Below, one piece after another: positions 41,219-50,064 of a DNA stretch of 64,000 bases. The notes beneath the pieces were generated by a model. That model had not been told where the DNA came from, did not search any database, and saw only the letters and a list, made by a program, of their open reading frames with translations. Source of the DNA: Haloarcula sp. CBA1127. Its GTDB lineage: Archaea; Halobacteriota; Halobacteria; Halobacteriales; Haloarculaceae. Each line of letters begins with the position of its first letter. Position 1 is the stretch's first letter. The translations under genes and the position numbers were made by a program. The stretch spans positions 434,001 through 498,000 of the forward strand of contig NZ_BCNB01000006.1 in NCBI RefSeq assembly GCF_001485575.1, given 5' to 3'.

Positions 41219-42106
41219 ATGCGAGTCGAGGAGTCCCCCGAAACGGATGCCGACATTGACCCGGCGACGGCGTTCTCGGTCATCGCGAGCGAGACGCGTC
41301 TGGACATTCTGGAGGCACTGTGGCGCGCAGATGACCGACCAGTTCGCTTCTCGGAGTTGTTCGACGCCGTCGAACTGGCCGACAGCGGGCAGTTCAACTA
41401 TCACCTACAGGAACTCACCGGCCAGTTCGTCAGCCAAGGGCCAGACGGGTACGACCTCCGGCACGCCGGGGCGCAGGTCATCCGCGCGGTGCGGGCGGGA
41501 ACGTTCACTCGGACGCCCGACATCGACCCGTTCTCGGTGACAGGGGCCTGTACGCGGTGTGGCGGCAGTCTGCTAGCCGAGTACGCCGACGAGCAGTTCG
41601 CCATTGACTGCGAGGACTGTGGGAAGGCCCACGGCGAGTACCCGTTCCCGCCGGGCGGTCTGGTCGACCGGACACCGGCGGAAGTCGCGACGGCCTTCGC
41701 CGAGCGGGTGCGACACCTCCACTGTCTGGCCGCCGACGGCGTCTGCCCGGACTGCGCCGGTCGGATGGGGACGGAGATATCCCGCGACGGCGACTGCTGT
41801 CTCGACGTGTCGGTCCGCGCCGAGTTCGTCTGCGAGCGGTGTCGCCACGAACTCTGTTCGCCCGTCGGGCTGACGCTACTTGACAACTCCCGCGTCGCGG
41901 CGTTCTACGACGACCACGGCGTCGACCTGTCGAGTCGGCCTTACTGGACGCTGCCCTGGTGCGTCGACGACCAGTACACCAGCGTCGAAGCCACCGACCC
42001 GTGGCGGCTCGCGGTCCGGATTCCGCTGGCCGAAGCGGAACTGACCGCCTATCTGGACGGCGACCTCCAGCCAGTCGAGTTCGAGCGACAGGACTGCGGG
42101 CACTGA
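41219..42106 (+). CDS. winged-helix transcriptional regulator with two zinc-ribbon-like segments, 295 aa
   Basis: An ArsR-like wHTH domain occupies residues about 18-95: AFSVIASETRLDILEALWRA, then VRFSELFDAVELADSGQFNYHLQ. The sensor half has two Cys clusters: CTRCGGSLLAEY...CEDCG, and CPDCAGRMG...CERCRHELC. Metal or redox sensing is therefore possible. The rest (DDQYTSVEATDPWRLAVRIP) resembles the family's C-terminal beta domain. The frame opens at 41132, but a TTTATG box about 25-27 nt before ATG 41219 favours the shorter form. The GTTACGTAAC palindrome just upstream may be its own operator. Confidence 0.85.
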   Translation: MRVEESPETDADIDPATAFSVIASETRLDILEALWRADDRPVRFSELFDAVELADSGQFNYHLQELTGQFVSQGPDGYDLRHAGAQVIRAVRAGTFTRTPDIDPFSVTGACTRCGGSLLAEYADEQFAIDCEDCGKAHGEYPFPPGGLVDRTPAEVATAFAERVRHLHCLAADGVCPDCAGRMGTEISRDGDCCLDVSVRAEFVCERCRHELCSPVGLTLLDNSRVAAFYDDHGVDLSSRPYWTLPWCVDDQYTSVEATDPWRLAVRIPLAEAELTAYLDGDLQPVEFERQDCGH

Positions 42107-42256
42107 ACCGGCCTGTCGGTTGTACTGTTGGTCCTGTGGGGGTACGCTGTTTTTCCGCTGACTGAAATCGTCTTCAGGAGATCCCCGATGCGTGTCTCCT
42201 GCAGAAATATCATTCAGATTATACTTATCGGCGTTTGGGACCATTGTTTCACTGTA

Positions 42257-42433
42257 ATGTACCAGCCTGCGCCCTACGCCGACCCCGAGCTGTACCGGCC
42301 GACGTATCCACCGCTGACCGTCCGTTCCCTGCTGGGAGTGCTGACTGTCTACCTCGGCTTGCTGACGCTACTCTCGCAGAGTCCGGTTCTCGCGCTGGCG
42401 GCGCTGCTCTGTTTCTTCCTCGCCAGCCGGTAA
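42257..42433 (+). CDS. small membrane protein, 58 aa
   Basis: ATG 42257 starts MYQPAPYADPELYRPTYPP, a Tyr/Pro-rich head, followed by one long or two short hydrophobic helices (LLGVLTVYLGLLTLLSQSP; VLALAALLCFFLASR). A TACTTATC box centred about 30 nt upstream supports a leaderless start. No family known to me. It ends 42 nt before the DUF5787 gene on the same strand. Confidence 0.65.
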   Translation: MYQPAPYADPELYRPTYPPLTVRSLLGVLTVYLGLLTLLSQSPVLALAALLCFFLASR

Positions 42434-42475
42434 CCGGGCGCGGGGCTTTTGCCCGTCCCAGCCCTGCCTCCGGTC

Positions 42476-43426
42476 GTGCGGGAGTTCGACTTCGAACTGG
42501 CGCTGTGTGCCCATCTTGAGCGCGAGGGGCGGCTGGTGAGCCGGCAGCTCGGCGGCGCTGTCCACGGCCGGCGCGTCCTCGATACCGTTGTCGTCGAGCC
42601 GGGTCCTGAACTCGACGAGCGGGCGGCCATCACTCCCGAACGGCTGCCGACGGCGGCCATCGAAAGCGACGTTGGCCCGGGTCGGGCGCGGTACTGGAAG
42701 GACGCTTTCGACTGCCATCCCGACCGCGCCGAGCGGGCCGTCGAACTGGCGGTCGAGCGGGGCTTCTTCGAGCGCGAGCGTCGCGGCGGCCGAACGTACG
42801 TCCGACAGACGACGCGATATCCCGACTGGTTCGGCGAAATTGTCGCCATCGAGAACAAGCCGGACCTGGGTCGGCCCGGCGACCTAGAGACACAGTTACG
42901 GACCGACGTGTCGCTCGCGCTCGCCGACCGCGTCATACTGGCGACGGCCTCCTACGTGACCGGGGCGCACCTCAACCGGATTCCCGAGGAGGTCGGTGTC
43001 TGGCGGTTTGACGCCGACAGCGGAACGATGGACGTCCGTCGGGAGGCGACACCACTGCCGACCGACGACCCGGGCGTCGAACTCATCGAGGAGCGACCGG
43101 TCCGGACGGACGTGCGGATGGTCGGCGCTTCGGAGAAGGCCCGCGCGCGTCGGCAACTGGCCGAGCGAGCGTACGGCAAGGGGTGGCGGAGTTTCGACTA
43201 CCCGGCGTGTGAGCGCTGTTCACCCGGCAGTGACGGGATTCCGTACTGTCAGTGGAAGGACCGCGCTGTCCGCGAGAGCGACGACTGCGGCCCGGACTGC
43301 GGCGGATACGAGGCAGCCGACCCGCCGGCCGTCGACGGCGATTCGCTCCGGGCCGAGCGGACGCCGTGGCGGGCAGACCCCGACGGGCGCAGGCGTCGCC
43401 AGTCGGGACTGGATCGGTTCGGATAG
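42476..43426 (+). CDS. DUF5787 protein, possible iron-sulphur PD-(D/E)XK nuclease, 316 aa
   Basis: Starts at GTG 42476 (VREFDFELALC), 28 nt after a GCTTTTGC box, so leaderless. I recognise the DUF5787 family by its opening. Residues 116-128 read PDWFGEIVAIENK, which fits the PD-x(n)-E-x-K core of restriction-like nucleases. The helix DLETQLRTDVSLALADRV after it fits the QxxxY-type motif. Cys11 near the N-terminus and Cys245, 248, 258, 271, 275 near the C-terminus could form a cluster staple as in Cas4/AddB. The nuclease call is my inference; catalytic proof is lacking. Confidence 0.75.
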   Translation: MREFDFELALCAHLEREGRLVSRQLGGAVHGRRVLDTVVVEPGPELDERAAITPERLPTAAIESDVGPGRARYWKDAFDCHPDRAERAVELAVERGFFERERRGGRTYVRQTTRYPDWFGEIVAIENKPDLGRPGDLETQLRTDVSLALADRVILATASYVTGAHLNRIPEEVGVWRFDADSGTMDVRREATPLPTDDPGVELIEERPVRTDVRMVGASEKARARRQLAERAYGKGWRSFDYPACERCSPGSDGIPYCQWKDRAVRESDDCGPDCGGYEAADPPAVDGDSLRAERTPWRADPDGRRRRQSGLDRFG

Positions 43427-43445
43427 CCACGAGAAGTCGTCACCG

Positions 43446-43742
43446 CTACCGGTCGCTGTCCGTCGGGGGCGCGTCATCGGGAGGGGAACCGCCGTCGCCG
43501 GCTGTCGGACGGCCGTGCTGTTCGTAGTTGTCTTCGGTCACCGCCGGTGCTTCAGTGGCGACCTGAGCCGCGTGTTTCGTTCTGGCCTGATAGTTCGCTG
43601 CGGCCGCTATCCCGACACAGGCCACCAGCCCCACCACCAGCACCCAGTCGATACCGCCCACGATGACCTGCTGGACGGCGATTGCGAGGACGCCGCCAGC
43701 CAGCGACAGCCCACCGACTTCCGCGATGCCGCGCCTGTCCAT
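43446..43742 (-). CDS. two-helix membrane protein, 98 aa
   Basis: Begins MDRRGIAEVGGLSLAGGVL with two hydrophobic helices (about 8-28 and 33-52), followed by an acidic, Pro-rich cytoplasmic or external tail (EDNYEQHGRPTAGDGGSPPD). Pattern and composition match many haloarchaeal membrane proteins of unknown function. Convergent with the DUF5787 gene. Confidence 0.7.
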   Translation of the reverse strand: MDRRGIAEVGGLSLAGGVLAIAVQQVIVGGIDWVLVVGLVACVGIAAAANYQARTKHAAQVATEAPAVTEDNYEQHGRPTAGDGGSPPDDAPPTDSDR

Positions 43743-43804
43743 ACGACGGCATTAGCCGCCATGGCCTATAAGCTACGGTCCGTTTCACCGAGCCGAATCA
43801 GGAG

Positions 43805-44680
43805 TCAGAGCGTGAACTGCTCGCCGTCGAGTCCAATGTCGTCAGCAAAGGCCCGGTCCGCAGGGACGTAATGACCAGTGTGGACGATACGGTAGTCGTC
43901 GGCCTCGATGTCGGCAGCGAAGTCCCGTGCGCCGAGCAGGGTCATGTGTTTCGTGCCGAAGGTCCGCGGCACGCCGTCCTCGTTGTGGTGCGTGCCGCCT
44001 TTCGGGTGGTATTCGCAGGCCTCCGCGTGGACGATGCCCTCGACAAGTGCGAGGTCAGCGCCGGTCAGCACGGATTTCGAGCGGTCGGGCACGTCGTAGC
44101 AGGTGTCCCCGGAAATCGACAGCACTGCCCCGGTCTGTGGTTCCTCGATTCGCAGGCCATAACACAGAAGCGGCGGGTGCGTGACCGGGACGAGCGTCAC
44201 CTCGAAGCCGGCGACGGTGAACGGCTCGAACGGCGTCTGTGCGTGGACCGAGACCGTATCGAGATAATCGTAGCGGCTCCGGACGCCCTGTGCAACACTT
44301 TCACCGGTCACCGGATCGGTCTCGTCGGCGGCGTGGACCGGCAGCTCGTCGAACAGACGGTAGGCGTTGCCGAGGCCATCGAGGTGGTCGAAATGGACGT
44401 GCGTAATGATAGCCGCGTCCGGCAACGGGACCGATTCGCGGAGGAACTGATGACGGAAGTCCGGACTCAGGTCGACCAGCAGCGACTCTCCAGTGCCGTC
44501 GTGTCGAACGACGACAGAGAAGCGCGACCGTTCGACGCCGCCCGTGGGGTCAATGCCGCGCTCGCGAACACTGGCCCGGAGTTCCTCGTCAGGGTCGCGC
44601 GCCCGTTCGCACGTGTCACAGTCGCACTGGACAGTCGGCGTCCCCGTCGTGTCGCCGGTCCCAAGCAGCGTGACCTCCAT
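43805..44680 (-). CDS. MBL-fold metallohydrolase (PhnP-like), 291 aa
   Basis: Opens MEVTLLGTGDTTGTPTVQC, as in PhnP/RNase Z-like phosphodiesterases, with paired Cys (QCDCDTC) that may bind a structural zinc. Active-site motifs: ITHVHFDHLDGLG (HxHxDH), SISGDTCYD and VHTGHYVP. Relatives hydrolyse cyclic phosphate or phosphodiester substrates; the exact substrate here is not clear. The gene stands alone, 45 nt downstream of an acidic 91-aa protein gene on the same strand. Confidence 0.88.
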   Translation of the reverse strand: MEVTLLGTGDTTGTPTVQCDCDTCERARDPDEELRASVRERGIDPTGGVERSRFSVVVRHDGTGESLLVDLSPDFRHQFLRESVPLPDAAIITHVHFDHLDGLGNAYRLFDELPVHAADETDPVTGESVAQGVRSRYDYLDTVSVHAQTPFEPFTVAGFEVTLVPVTHPPLLCYGLRIEEPQTGAVLSISGDTCYDVPDRSKSVLTGADLALVEGIVHAEACEYHPKGGTHHNEDGVPRTFGTKHMTLLGARDFAADIEADDYRIVHTGHYVPADRAFADDIGLDGEQFTL

Positions 44681-44724
44681 TACCGGTCCTTCAGAGGGCG
44701 ACCCGCCTAAGCCCCTCGCTTTCG

Positions 44725-45000
44725 TTACTGGGTGTCGGCCAGATCCGCCAGGTCGATCCCCTGTCGCTCCATTGTCGCCGCCAGCAGGGACTGGGCGCGT
44801 TCGTCGGTGAGGTCGTCGAACAGGCAGTCGAGAAACCCTTCAAGCAGCGCCGGTCGGATGCGCAGGTCGACGTACTCGACTTGCTTCTCGGCGATGACCA
44901 CGTCTACGTCCCACTCGCCTTCATCGGGATCAGTCATCCGAACGTCAACCCACGACTCGGCCGGCTCGTCTGTCTCGGTGAACACGTCGTTGTCAGCCAT
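44725..45000 (-). CDS. acidic protein of unknown function, 91 aa
   Basis: MADNDVFTETDEPAESWVDV..., strongly acidic, with a strand-helix pattern: VDVVIAEKQVEYVDLRIRPAL then LLEGFLDCLFDDLTDERAQSLLAAT. One Cys. No catalytic motif. Probably a conserved haloarchaeal protein; I cannot name its family. The start at ATG 45000 is the only ATG before the body of the protein. Confidence 0.7.
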   Translation of the reverse strand: MADNDVFTETDEPAESWVDVRMTDPDEGEWDVDVVIAEKQVEYVDLRIRPALLEGFLDCLFDDLTDERAQSLLAATMERQGIDLADLADTQ

Positions 45001-45083
45001 GGCTACCGAATGGTTCCTGCATTGATAAGTAAATCGCTCATACCGACAGCCAGAACGGGGTGTCTAAGCGGGTAAGCCGTCGC

Positions 45084-46433
45084 TCAGTGGTCGTGATCGT
45101 GGTCGTGGTCGCTGCCGCCGTCGCCGGAGAAGCCACCGCTCCCGGCAACTAGGGCGTCGGCGTCGCCGTCCATCATGTCCATGTTCTTGAGGTTGTCCCG
45201 CTCCTCGAAGTCGATGATAGCGTCTTCAAGGTCCTGCTGGGTGAGCGTGGTCCGCTCCTCGGTGAGCGCGTTGAGCACGGCCTCACGGAGCACGAGCCGG
45301 AGGTCGCTGCCGGTCAGCCCCTCGGTGAGGTCCGCCAGTGTCTCCGGGTCGAAGTCGTCGATCTCCATCTGCTGGGTGACGATACGGAGGATATCCGCGC
45401 GCATGCCACTGTCCGGCTTCGGGAAATTGACGATTTCGTCGAAGCGCCGCCAGGCGGCGGCATCGAGCTGGTCAGGGTGGTTCGTTGCGCCGATGAGCAA
45501 CACCTCGTCCTGAATAAGTGAAATCTCGTCGATGCTCTTGAGGAGGGTGTTGACGGCGCGCTTGATCGCGGCGTGTTCGTCGGAAGAGCGCGTCTTGGCG
45601 ACGAAGTCGAACTCGTCCATAAAGAGGATACACGGCGAGAGCCGCTTTGCGACCTCGAACACCTTCTCGACGTTCTTGGCCGTCTCGCCGAGGTACTGGC
45701 TGGTGATCATCGAGAGCTTCACTTCGACAAAGGGGAGGTCAAGGTCATGCGCCAGCGCGCGGGCGACGCTGGTCTTGCCGGTCCCCGGCGGGCCGACAAA
45801 GAGGAGTTTCCCGATCTCGCGCAGGCCGATCCGGGCAAGGTAGTCGCGGTGTTCGATGGCCTTGACGATCTTCTGGATCTCGTCTTCCTGGTCAGTGGTC
45901 AACACCAGGTCGGCAAGCGTCATCTCCACCTCTTCGGGGGCGCGCACATCGACCAGGTCGAGCATCTCCTCGTCGTCCTCGTCGTCGGTGTCGAACGCCT
46001 CCTCCAGCTTGGCGTCGATGAACGCGCGGTCGGCGCGCGACGGTCGGTTCTGTTCGCGGGCCCGCTCGTAGTCAGCGTCCTCGACCTGATTCTCGAAGGC
46101 TTTCGCCAGGACCGGGTTGTCTTCGAGGTCCGAGGAGTCGACCCGTTCGAGGAACCACTCTTCGGCGAGGTCGCGATCCGTCATCGAGATGCTCCCCGAG
46201 AAGTCGTCGCGGTCGGTGAACATCAGGCCGGAGATGGCCGCCCAAGGCCGCTCGACGCCGGTGGCCTCGCTCGCGGTCGTGTTGGTGACCGACAGCGGCC
46301 GTTCGATCTCGCCGTCGCTCCAGAAGACGGACCGGTACGAGGCCGGCAGGTCGTCCGGCTCGAGGTCCCGCCGCTCGCTGTAAATAGTGGCCGTCAGCAG
46401 AAACTCAACGACATCCAGTTCCGGATTGCTCAT
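45084..46433 (-). CDS. AAA+ ATPase with acidic N-domain and Asp-His tail, 449 aa
   Basis: Walker A VGPPGTGKTS (213-222), Walker B CILFMDEFDF (268-277), sensor-1 LLIGATNHPD, Arg finger region AAWRRFDEIV, and sensor-2 TGSDLRLVLREAV are all present: a classical group of CDC48/ClpX-like proteins. Residues 1-165 form an acidic N-terminal domain unlike known adaptors. The C-terminus ends GSDHDHDHDH, four Asp-His pairs that could bind Ni or Zn. Such haloarchaeal AAA proteins are of unknown substrate. The TATAAG box at 46460-46465, 29 nt before ATG 46433, supports a leaderless start. Confidence 0.85.
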   Translation of the reverse strand: MSNPELDVVEFLLTATIYSERRDLEPDDLPASYRSVFWSDGEIERPLSVTNTTASEATGVERPWAAISGLMFTDRDDFSGSISMTDRDLAEEWFLERVDSSDLEDNPVLAKAFENQVEDADYERAREQNRPSRADRAFIDAKLEEAFDTDDEDDEEMLDLVDVRAPEEVEMTLADLVLTTDQEDEIQKIVKAIEHRDYLARIGLREIGKLLFVGPPGTGKTSVARALAHDLDLPFVEVKLSMITSQYLGETAKNVEKVFEVAKRLSPCILFMDEFDFVAKTRSSDEHAAIKRAVNTLLKSIDEISLIQDEVLLIGATNHPDQLDAAAWRRFDEIVNFPKPDSGMRADILRIVTQQMEIDDFDPETLADLTEGLTGSDLRLVLREAVLNALTEERTTLTQQDLEDAIIDFEERDNLKNMDMMDGDADALVAGSGGFSGDGGSDHDHDHDH

Positions 46434-46459
46434 TCCCACTGATGTTACCACGCAACCGG

Positions 46460-46503
46460 TATAAGTCACTCGAAGCCCCGGTGACCGACACCAAGGTAAT
46501 GTA
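46460..46503. promoter_or_regulatory. divergent promoter pair
   Basis: TATAAG at 46460-46465 (read on the minus strand as CTTATA) serves the AAA ATPase at 46433; GTAATGTA at 46496-46503 serves the gene at GTG 46525, 26 nt on. The two start sites are only about 90 nt apart, so the two genes may be co-controlled. Confidence 0.5.
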
Positions 46504-46524
46504 CCACCGCTGTGTATCCCTATC

Positions 46525-48132
46525 GTGGCAACTGATAACACATTAATCTCGGTGTATCGGAACCGCATCGGCGACCCGACGACCGACGACGAGGTCTACG
46601 GCTACTGGCTGTTCGTCATCGGCATCGTACTCGGAATCGTCGGCCTGCTTCTGTTTTACTTGACAGCGTCGCGGAGCACGCCCCGGCAGTTCGGCTATCT
46701 CCTCGGTGCGATTGGTCTCATCTCGCTGTTTGCGGGACCGACAATCAGACTGCCGCTGACACGACGTGGGCTGATACTCACATACCTCGGGGCTGTGGTC
46801 GGACTGGTCGCGATGGTGTGGTTCACCACGTTCTACCCCTCGAACTGGACCGGCCCGGAGGGGAACCCGGCAGTGACGCTGTATATCGTCGGCCTCGGGC
46901 TGATGGCTGTCGGGGCGGTCGTTTCGCCGTTGCTGACTGGGCGGAAAGAAGCGTACGATAAAGCCGTTCAAACGGCAGAGGACGCAACTGAAGTGGCCGA
47001 GCAAGCCACTCAGGAGGCCGACCGGGCGTCCCGGGAAGCGACACAGCAGTCCCAGGCCGCCGAACAGGCGAGCCACGAGCGCAACAGGCTGGCCGAGCAG
47101 TTAGCGACCAGCGAGGCCGCCCGCGAGGAACTGGCCACCGTGACCGAGGCGAGCGAGGCGGAACTCGCCGCGGCCCACGCCACCATCGCGGCTGCGATGG
47201 ACAGCAAGGCGACGTTCGAACTGTACGAAGACGCTGGGGGCAAGTACCGCTGGCGGCTCCGCCATCGGAACGCCAACGTCATCGCCGACAGCGCACAGGG
47301 GTATTCCTCGCGCCAGAAGGCGATGCAGGGGCTCCGCAGTGTGCAGTCCAACGCCGCCGGCGGTGCCGTCGTCTTCTTCGAGGACGCGACCGAGGACGAC
47401 ACCGCCGAGGACGTGCCGGTCGTGCCGGCCCCCGAGAGTGACGCCGCGTTCGAGGTTTTCGAGGACAATGCTGGAGAGTTCCGCTGGCGCTTGCGCCACG
47501 ACAACGGCAACATCCTCGCCGACAGTGGCGAGGGGTACGCCTCGAAGTCGAACGTCCGACGGGCGCTGCAGAGCGTCCGTGCGTACGTCCCCGGTGCGGC
47601 GTATCTCAAGATCGATCCCGTGGCATACGAAGTGTACGCCGACGCCGCCGGGGAGTTCCGCTGGCGCTTGCTCCACCGAAACGGCAACATCCTCGCCGAC
47701 GGTGGCGAGGGGTACAGTTCCCGGTCGAATGCCCGGCGGGCGGCCCGACGGGTGAGCGAACTCGCACCCGACTCCGAGGTCGACGACGGCTTCGAGGTGT
47801 ACGAGGACAAGGGCGAGGAGTGGCGCTGGCGGTTGCGTGCGGCCAACGGCGAACTCGTCGCCGACTCCGGCGAGGGGTACGCAAATCGATCGAAAGCCAT
47901 GGATGCCGTCGAGCGGGTCCAGTCATACGCGGCCGACGCCGACCTGCTGGAGATCGGGAGCGCAGCGTTCGAAGTGTACGAGGACAGGGGCGAGGAGTGG
48001 CGCTGGCGGCTCCGCCACCGCAACGGCGAGATCATCGCCGACTCCGGCGAGGGGTACGCCGAGCGCAACAAAGCCATCGCCGCCATCGAGCGGATCAAGC
48101 GCCATGCCCCCGGTGCAACACAGGAGGAGTAG
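46525..48132 (+). CDS. membrane protein with five tandem DUF1508 modules, 535 aa
   Basis: Four transmembrane helices lie in residues 28-135, followed by an Ala/Glu/Gln-rich coiled-coil (about 145-225). Then five copies of a roughly 49-residue module begin at 229, 307, 366, 421 and 480. Each has the pattern F-E-x-Y/F-E-D, Y/W-R-W-R-L, and A-D-S-x-x-G-Y-x-S/N, the DUF1508 (HVO_2922-type) signature. Linkers between modules vary and one is acidic. DUF1508 proteins are usually one or two modules. Role unknown. GTG 46525 is the start, 26 nt after a GTAATGTA box. Confidence 0.88.
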   Translation: MATDNTLISVYRNRIGDPTTDDEVYGYWLFVIGIVLGIVGLLLFYLTASRSTPRQFGYLLGAIGLISLFAGPTIRLPLTRRGLILTYLGAVVGLVAMVWFTTFYPSNWTGPEGNPAVTLYIVGLGLMAVGAVVSPLLTGRKEAYDKAVQTAEDATEVAEQATQEADRASREATQQSQAAEQASHERNRLAEQLATSEAAREELATVTEASEAELAAAHATIAAAMDSKATFELYEDAGGKYRWRLRHRNANVIADSAQGYSSRQKAMQGLRSVQSNAAGGAVVFFEDATEDDTAEDVPVVPAPESDAAFEVFEDNAGEFRWRLRHDNGNILADSGEGYASKSNVRRALQSVRAYVPGAAYLKIDPVAYEVYADAAGEFRWRLLHRNGNILADGGEGYSSRSNARRAARRVSELAPDSEVDDGFEVYEDKGEEWRWRLRAANGELVADSGEGYANRSKAMDAVERVQSYAADADLLEIGSAAFEVYEDRGEEWRWRLRHRNGEIIADSGEGYAERNKAIAAIERIKRHAPGATQEE

Positions 48133-48219
48133 CGGCGACCGAGACGCCCCAGCGGGCAATTCTCCGTCGCGAGGAATAGCCGAATTAATTAAACAGGTTT
48201 CAGTCGAAGTTACACCTAG

Positions 48220-48690
48220 ATGACAATAGATACCCTCGAAGCGGCCGGACTCACGCGCATGGACGACAGCAACATCGCGGCGTTTCTGTCGAACCAGCGG
48301 GTCGGCGTGCTGGGCCTGCCGACCGAGAACGGACCGTACATGATTCCCCTGTCGTTCGGGTACGACGGTGACCGCTCGCTGTATTTCACCTTTATCGGTG
48401 GTTCGGCGAGTCGCAAACAACAGTTGACCGAGGCGGCAGCGGATGCGGCCGTACTCGTGTACAAAGTCGAATCGATGTTCCACTGGGAGAGCGTCCTGCT
48501 ACAGGGTGGTATCGAAGCCGTCCCCGAGTCCGAGTGGGACGACCTTGCGGACGTGCTCGATACGGCGTGGCGGCCGGAGCTGTTCGAGGACGCTATCGAG
48601 GACGGCGACATCGCAGTCTATCGGTTCCGTATCGACGAGAAGGAAGGGCTCAGACACGCCGGTCTGCCGCCGGGGTTCGAACAGGAGTGA
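48220..48690 (+). CDS. pyridoxamine 5'-phosphate oxidase-like flavin-binding protein, 156 aa
   Basis: A split-barrel FMN/F420-binding fold: QRVGVLGLPTENGPYMIPLSF, then YFTFIGGSASRKQQLTEAA with the phosphate-binding Lys/Arg, and FHWESVLLQGGIEAVPESEW with the conserved Trp-Glu-Ser-Val strand. Haloarchaeal relatives bind FMN or heme-free flavins of unknown substrate. An AATTAATTAAAC box about 32 nt upstream supports ATG 48220. Confidence 0.85.
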   Translation: MTIDTLEAAGLTRMDDSNIAAFLSNQRVGVLGLPTENGPYMIPLSFGYDGDRSLYFTFIGGSASRKQQLTEAAADAAVLVYKVESMFHWESVLLQGGIEAVPESEWDDLADVLDTAWRPELFEDAIEDGDIAVYRFRIDEKEGLRHAGLPPGFEQE

Positions 48691-48790
48691 CCCCCCTGCC
48701 CGACTGTTGCGGGGAGCGGTCGGAGACAACGGTTCCCCCACTGTGTAGAGTTTGTCAGGTTTTAACATAGGCCGAGACGTTCCGTTGTCC

Positions 48791-49924
48791 ATGCCCACAC
48801 CTGTCATCGTGGATGCAGTCAGAACGCCACAGGGAAAGGAGGACGGCGCACTCGCCGGCGTCCGGAGCGAAGACCTCTCGGTGCCGCTTATCAACCAGTT
48901 GCTCGCGTCGACCGGCGTCGAGGCCGATGACGTCGACGACTTGCTGTGGGGGTGTGCCCAGCAGCGCGGGGAACAGGGCAACAACATGGCCCGGGTCATC
49001 GCGCTGTTGTCGGACCTCGGCGAGGGCGTCCCCGCATCGACGATCAACCGCTGGTGTGCGTCTTCCGCCGAAGCGCTGATGCGAGCCGCCGACGCCATCG
49101 CGGCCGGCCAGCGCGACGTACTCATCGCCGGTGGCGTGGAGTCGATGTCCCGCGTGCAGATGGACGAAAACACCCACAACGTCCACCCGCGGCTGGCCGA
49201 GCAGTACAATATCGGCGAACTCCAGATGGGGATGACCGCCGAGAAGGTCGCCAGCGAGATGGAGGTCGCCCGGCAGGAGCAAGACGAGTACGCGCTCCGG
49301 AGCCACCAGCGCGCCGCCGACGCGACGGAATCCGGTCGCTTCGACGACGAGATCGTCCCGATCGACACCGAGGACGGGCAGCTCGAGGCAGACGAAGGTA
49401 TCCGCCCCGACACCACGCTCGAAAAGCTGTCCCAGCTACCGACAGTGTTCAAGTCGGACGGGACAGTCACGCCCGGCAACGCCTCGCAGGTTTCCGACGG
49501 CGCGGCGGGGCTAATGGTCACCTCCCGTGAGTTCGCGGAAGACCGCGGACTCGACGTGCTGGCGGAGATCGGCTCCCACGAAGTCGCCGGCGTTGACCCG
49601 ACCGTGATGGGTATCGGCCCAGTGCCCGCCGTCCGCAAACTCACCGAACGGACTGACCGTGAGACGGACGACTACGACCTCGTGGAACTCAACGAGGCCT
49701 TCGCCTCCCAGTGTCTGTACTGCCAGCGCGAACTCGGCTTCGACGACGACATCTACAACGTCAACGGCGGCGCAATCGCCATCGGCCACCCGCTTGGGGC
49801 CTCCGGCGCGCGCCTTCCAGTGACGCTCGTCCACGAAATGAACCGCCGCGACGCGGAGCTGGGTCTGGCGACGGAGTGTGTCGGCTTCGGTCAGGGCGCG
49901 GCTATCGAGTTCCGACTACCCTGA
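48791..49924 (+). CDS. acetyl-CoA C-acyltransferase (thiolase), 377 aa
   Basis: A thiolase of the degradative/biosynthetic type. The nucleophile Cys is in [13 protein letters not shown], the catalytic His in [16 protein letters not shown], and the second Cys in [15 protein letters not shown], with N-terminal [13 protein letters not shown]. In beta-oxidation it would split 3-ketoacyl-CoA; in the reverse sense it condenses acetyl-CoA (PHA, isoprenoids). No DUF35 partner gene is adjacent. The GTTTTAAC box 29 nt before ATG 48791 shows a leaderless mRNA. Confidence 0.93.
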   Translation: MPTPVIVDAVRTPQGKEDGALAGVRSEDLSVPLINQLLASTGVEADDVDDLLWGCAQQRGEQGNNMARVIALLSDLGEGVPASTINRWCASSAEALMRAADAIAAGQRDVLIAGGVESMSRVQMDENTHNVHPRLAEQYNIGELQMGMTAEKVASEMEVARQEQDEYALRSHQRAADATESGRFDDEIVPIDTEDGQLEADEGIRPDTTLEKLSQLPTVFKSDGTVTPGNASQVSDGAAGLMVTSREFAEDRGLDVLAEIGSHEVAGVDPTVMGIGPVPAVRKLTERTDRETDDYDLVELNEAFASQCLYCQRELGFDDDIYNVNGGAIAIGHPLGASGARLPVTLVHEMNRRDAELGLATECVGFGQGAAIEFRLP

Positions 49925-49950
49925 GCAGCCGCTGTCAGCACGGTTTCAGT

Positions 49951-50052
49951 ATGCTGCCCCAGCACGTCGTTTGTGAATCCGTCGGTTTCGAGTCTGTTGC
50001 TTATGAATCCGTCATTTGCGACCGCTGTGGCGCTTGCACGAGCGATATTTGA
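49951..50052 (+). CDS. possible Cys-rich micro-ORF, 33 aa
   Basis: A 33-codon frame, MLPQHVVCESVGFESV... ICDRCGACTSDI, lies 26 nt after the thiolase stop. It has CxxCxxC (DRCGAC) and a repeated ESV word. I see no TATA box at the right distance, so expression is unsupported. Confidence 0.25.
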   Translation: MLPQHVVCESVGFESVAYESVICDRCGACTSDI

Positions 50053-50064
50053 GAGAAGAAGTCG

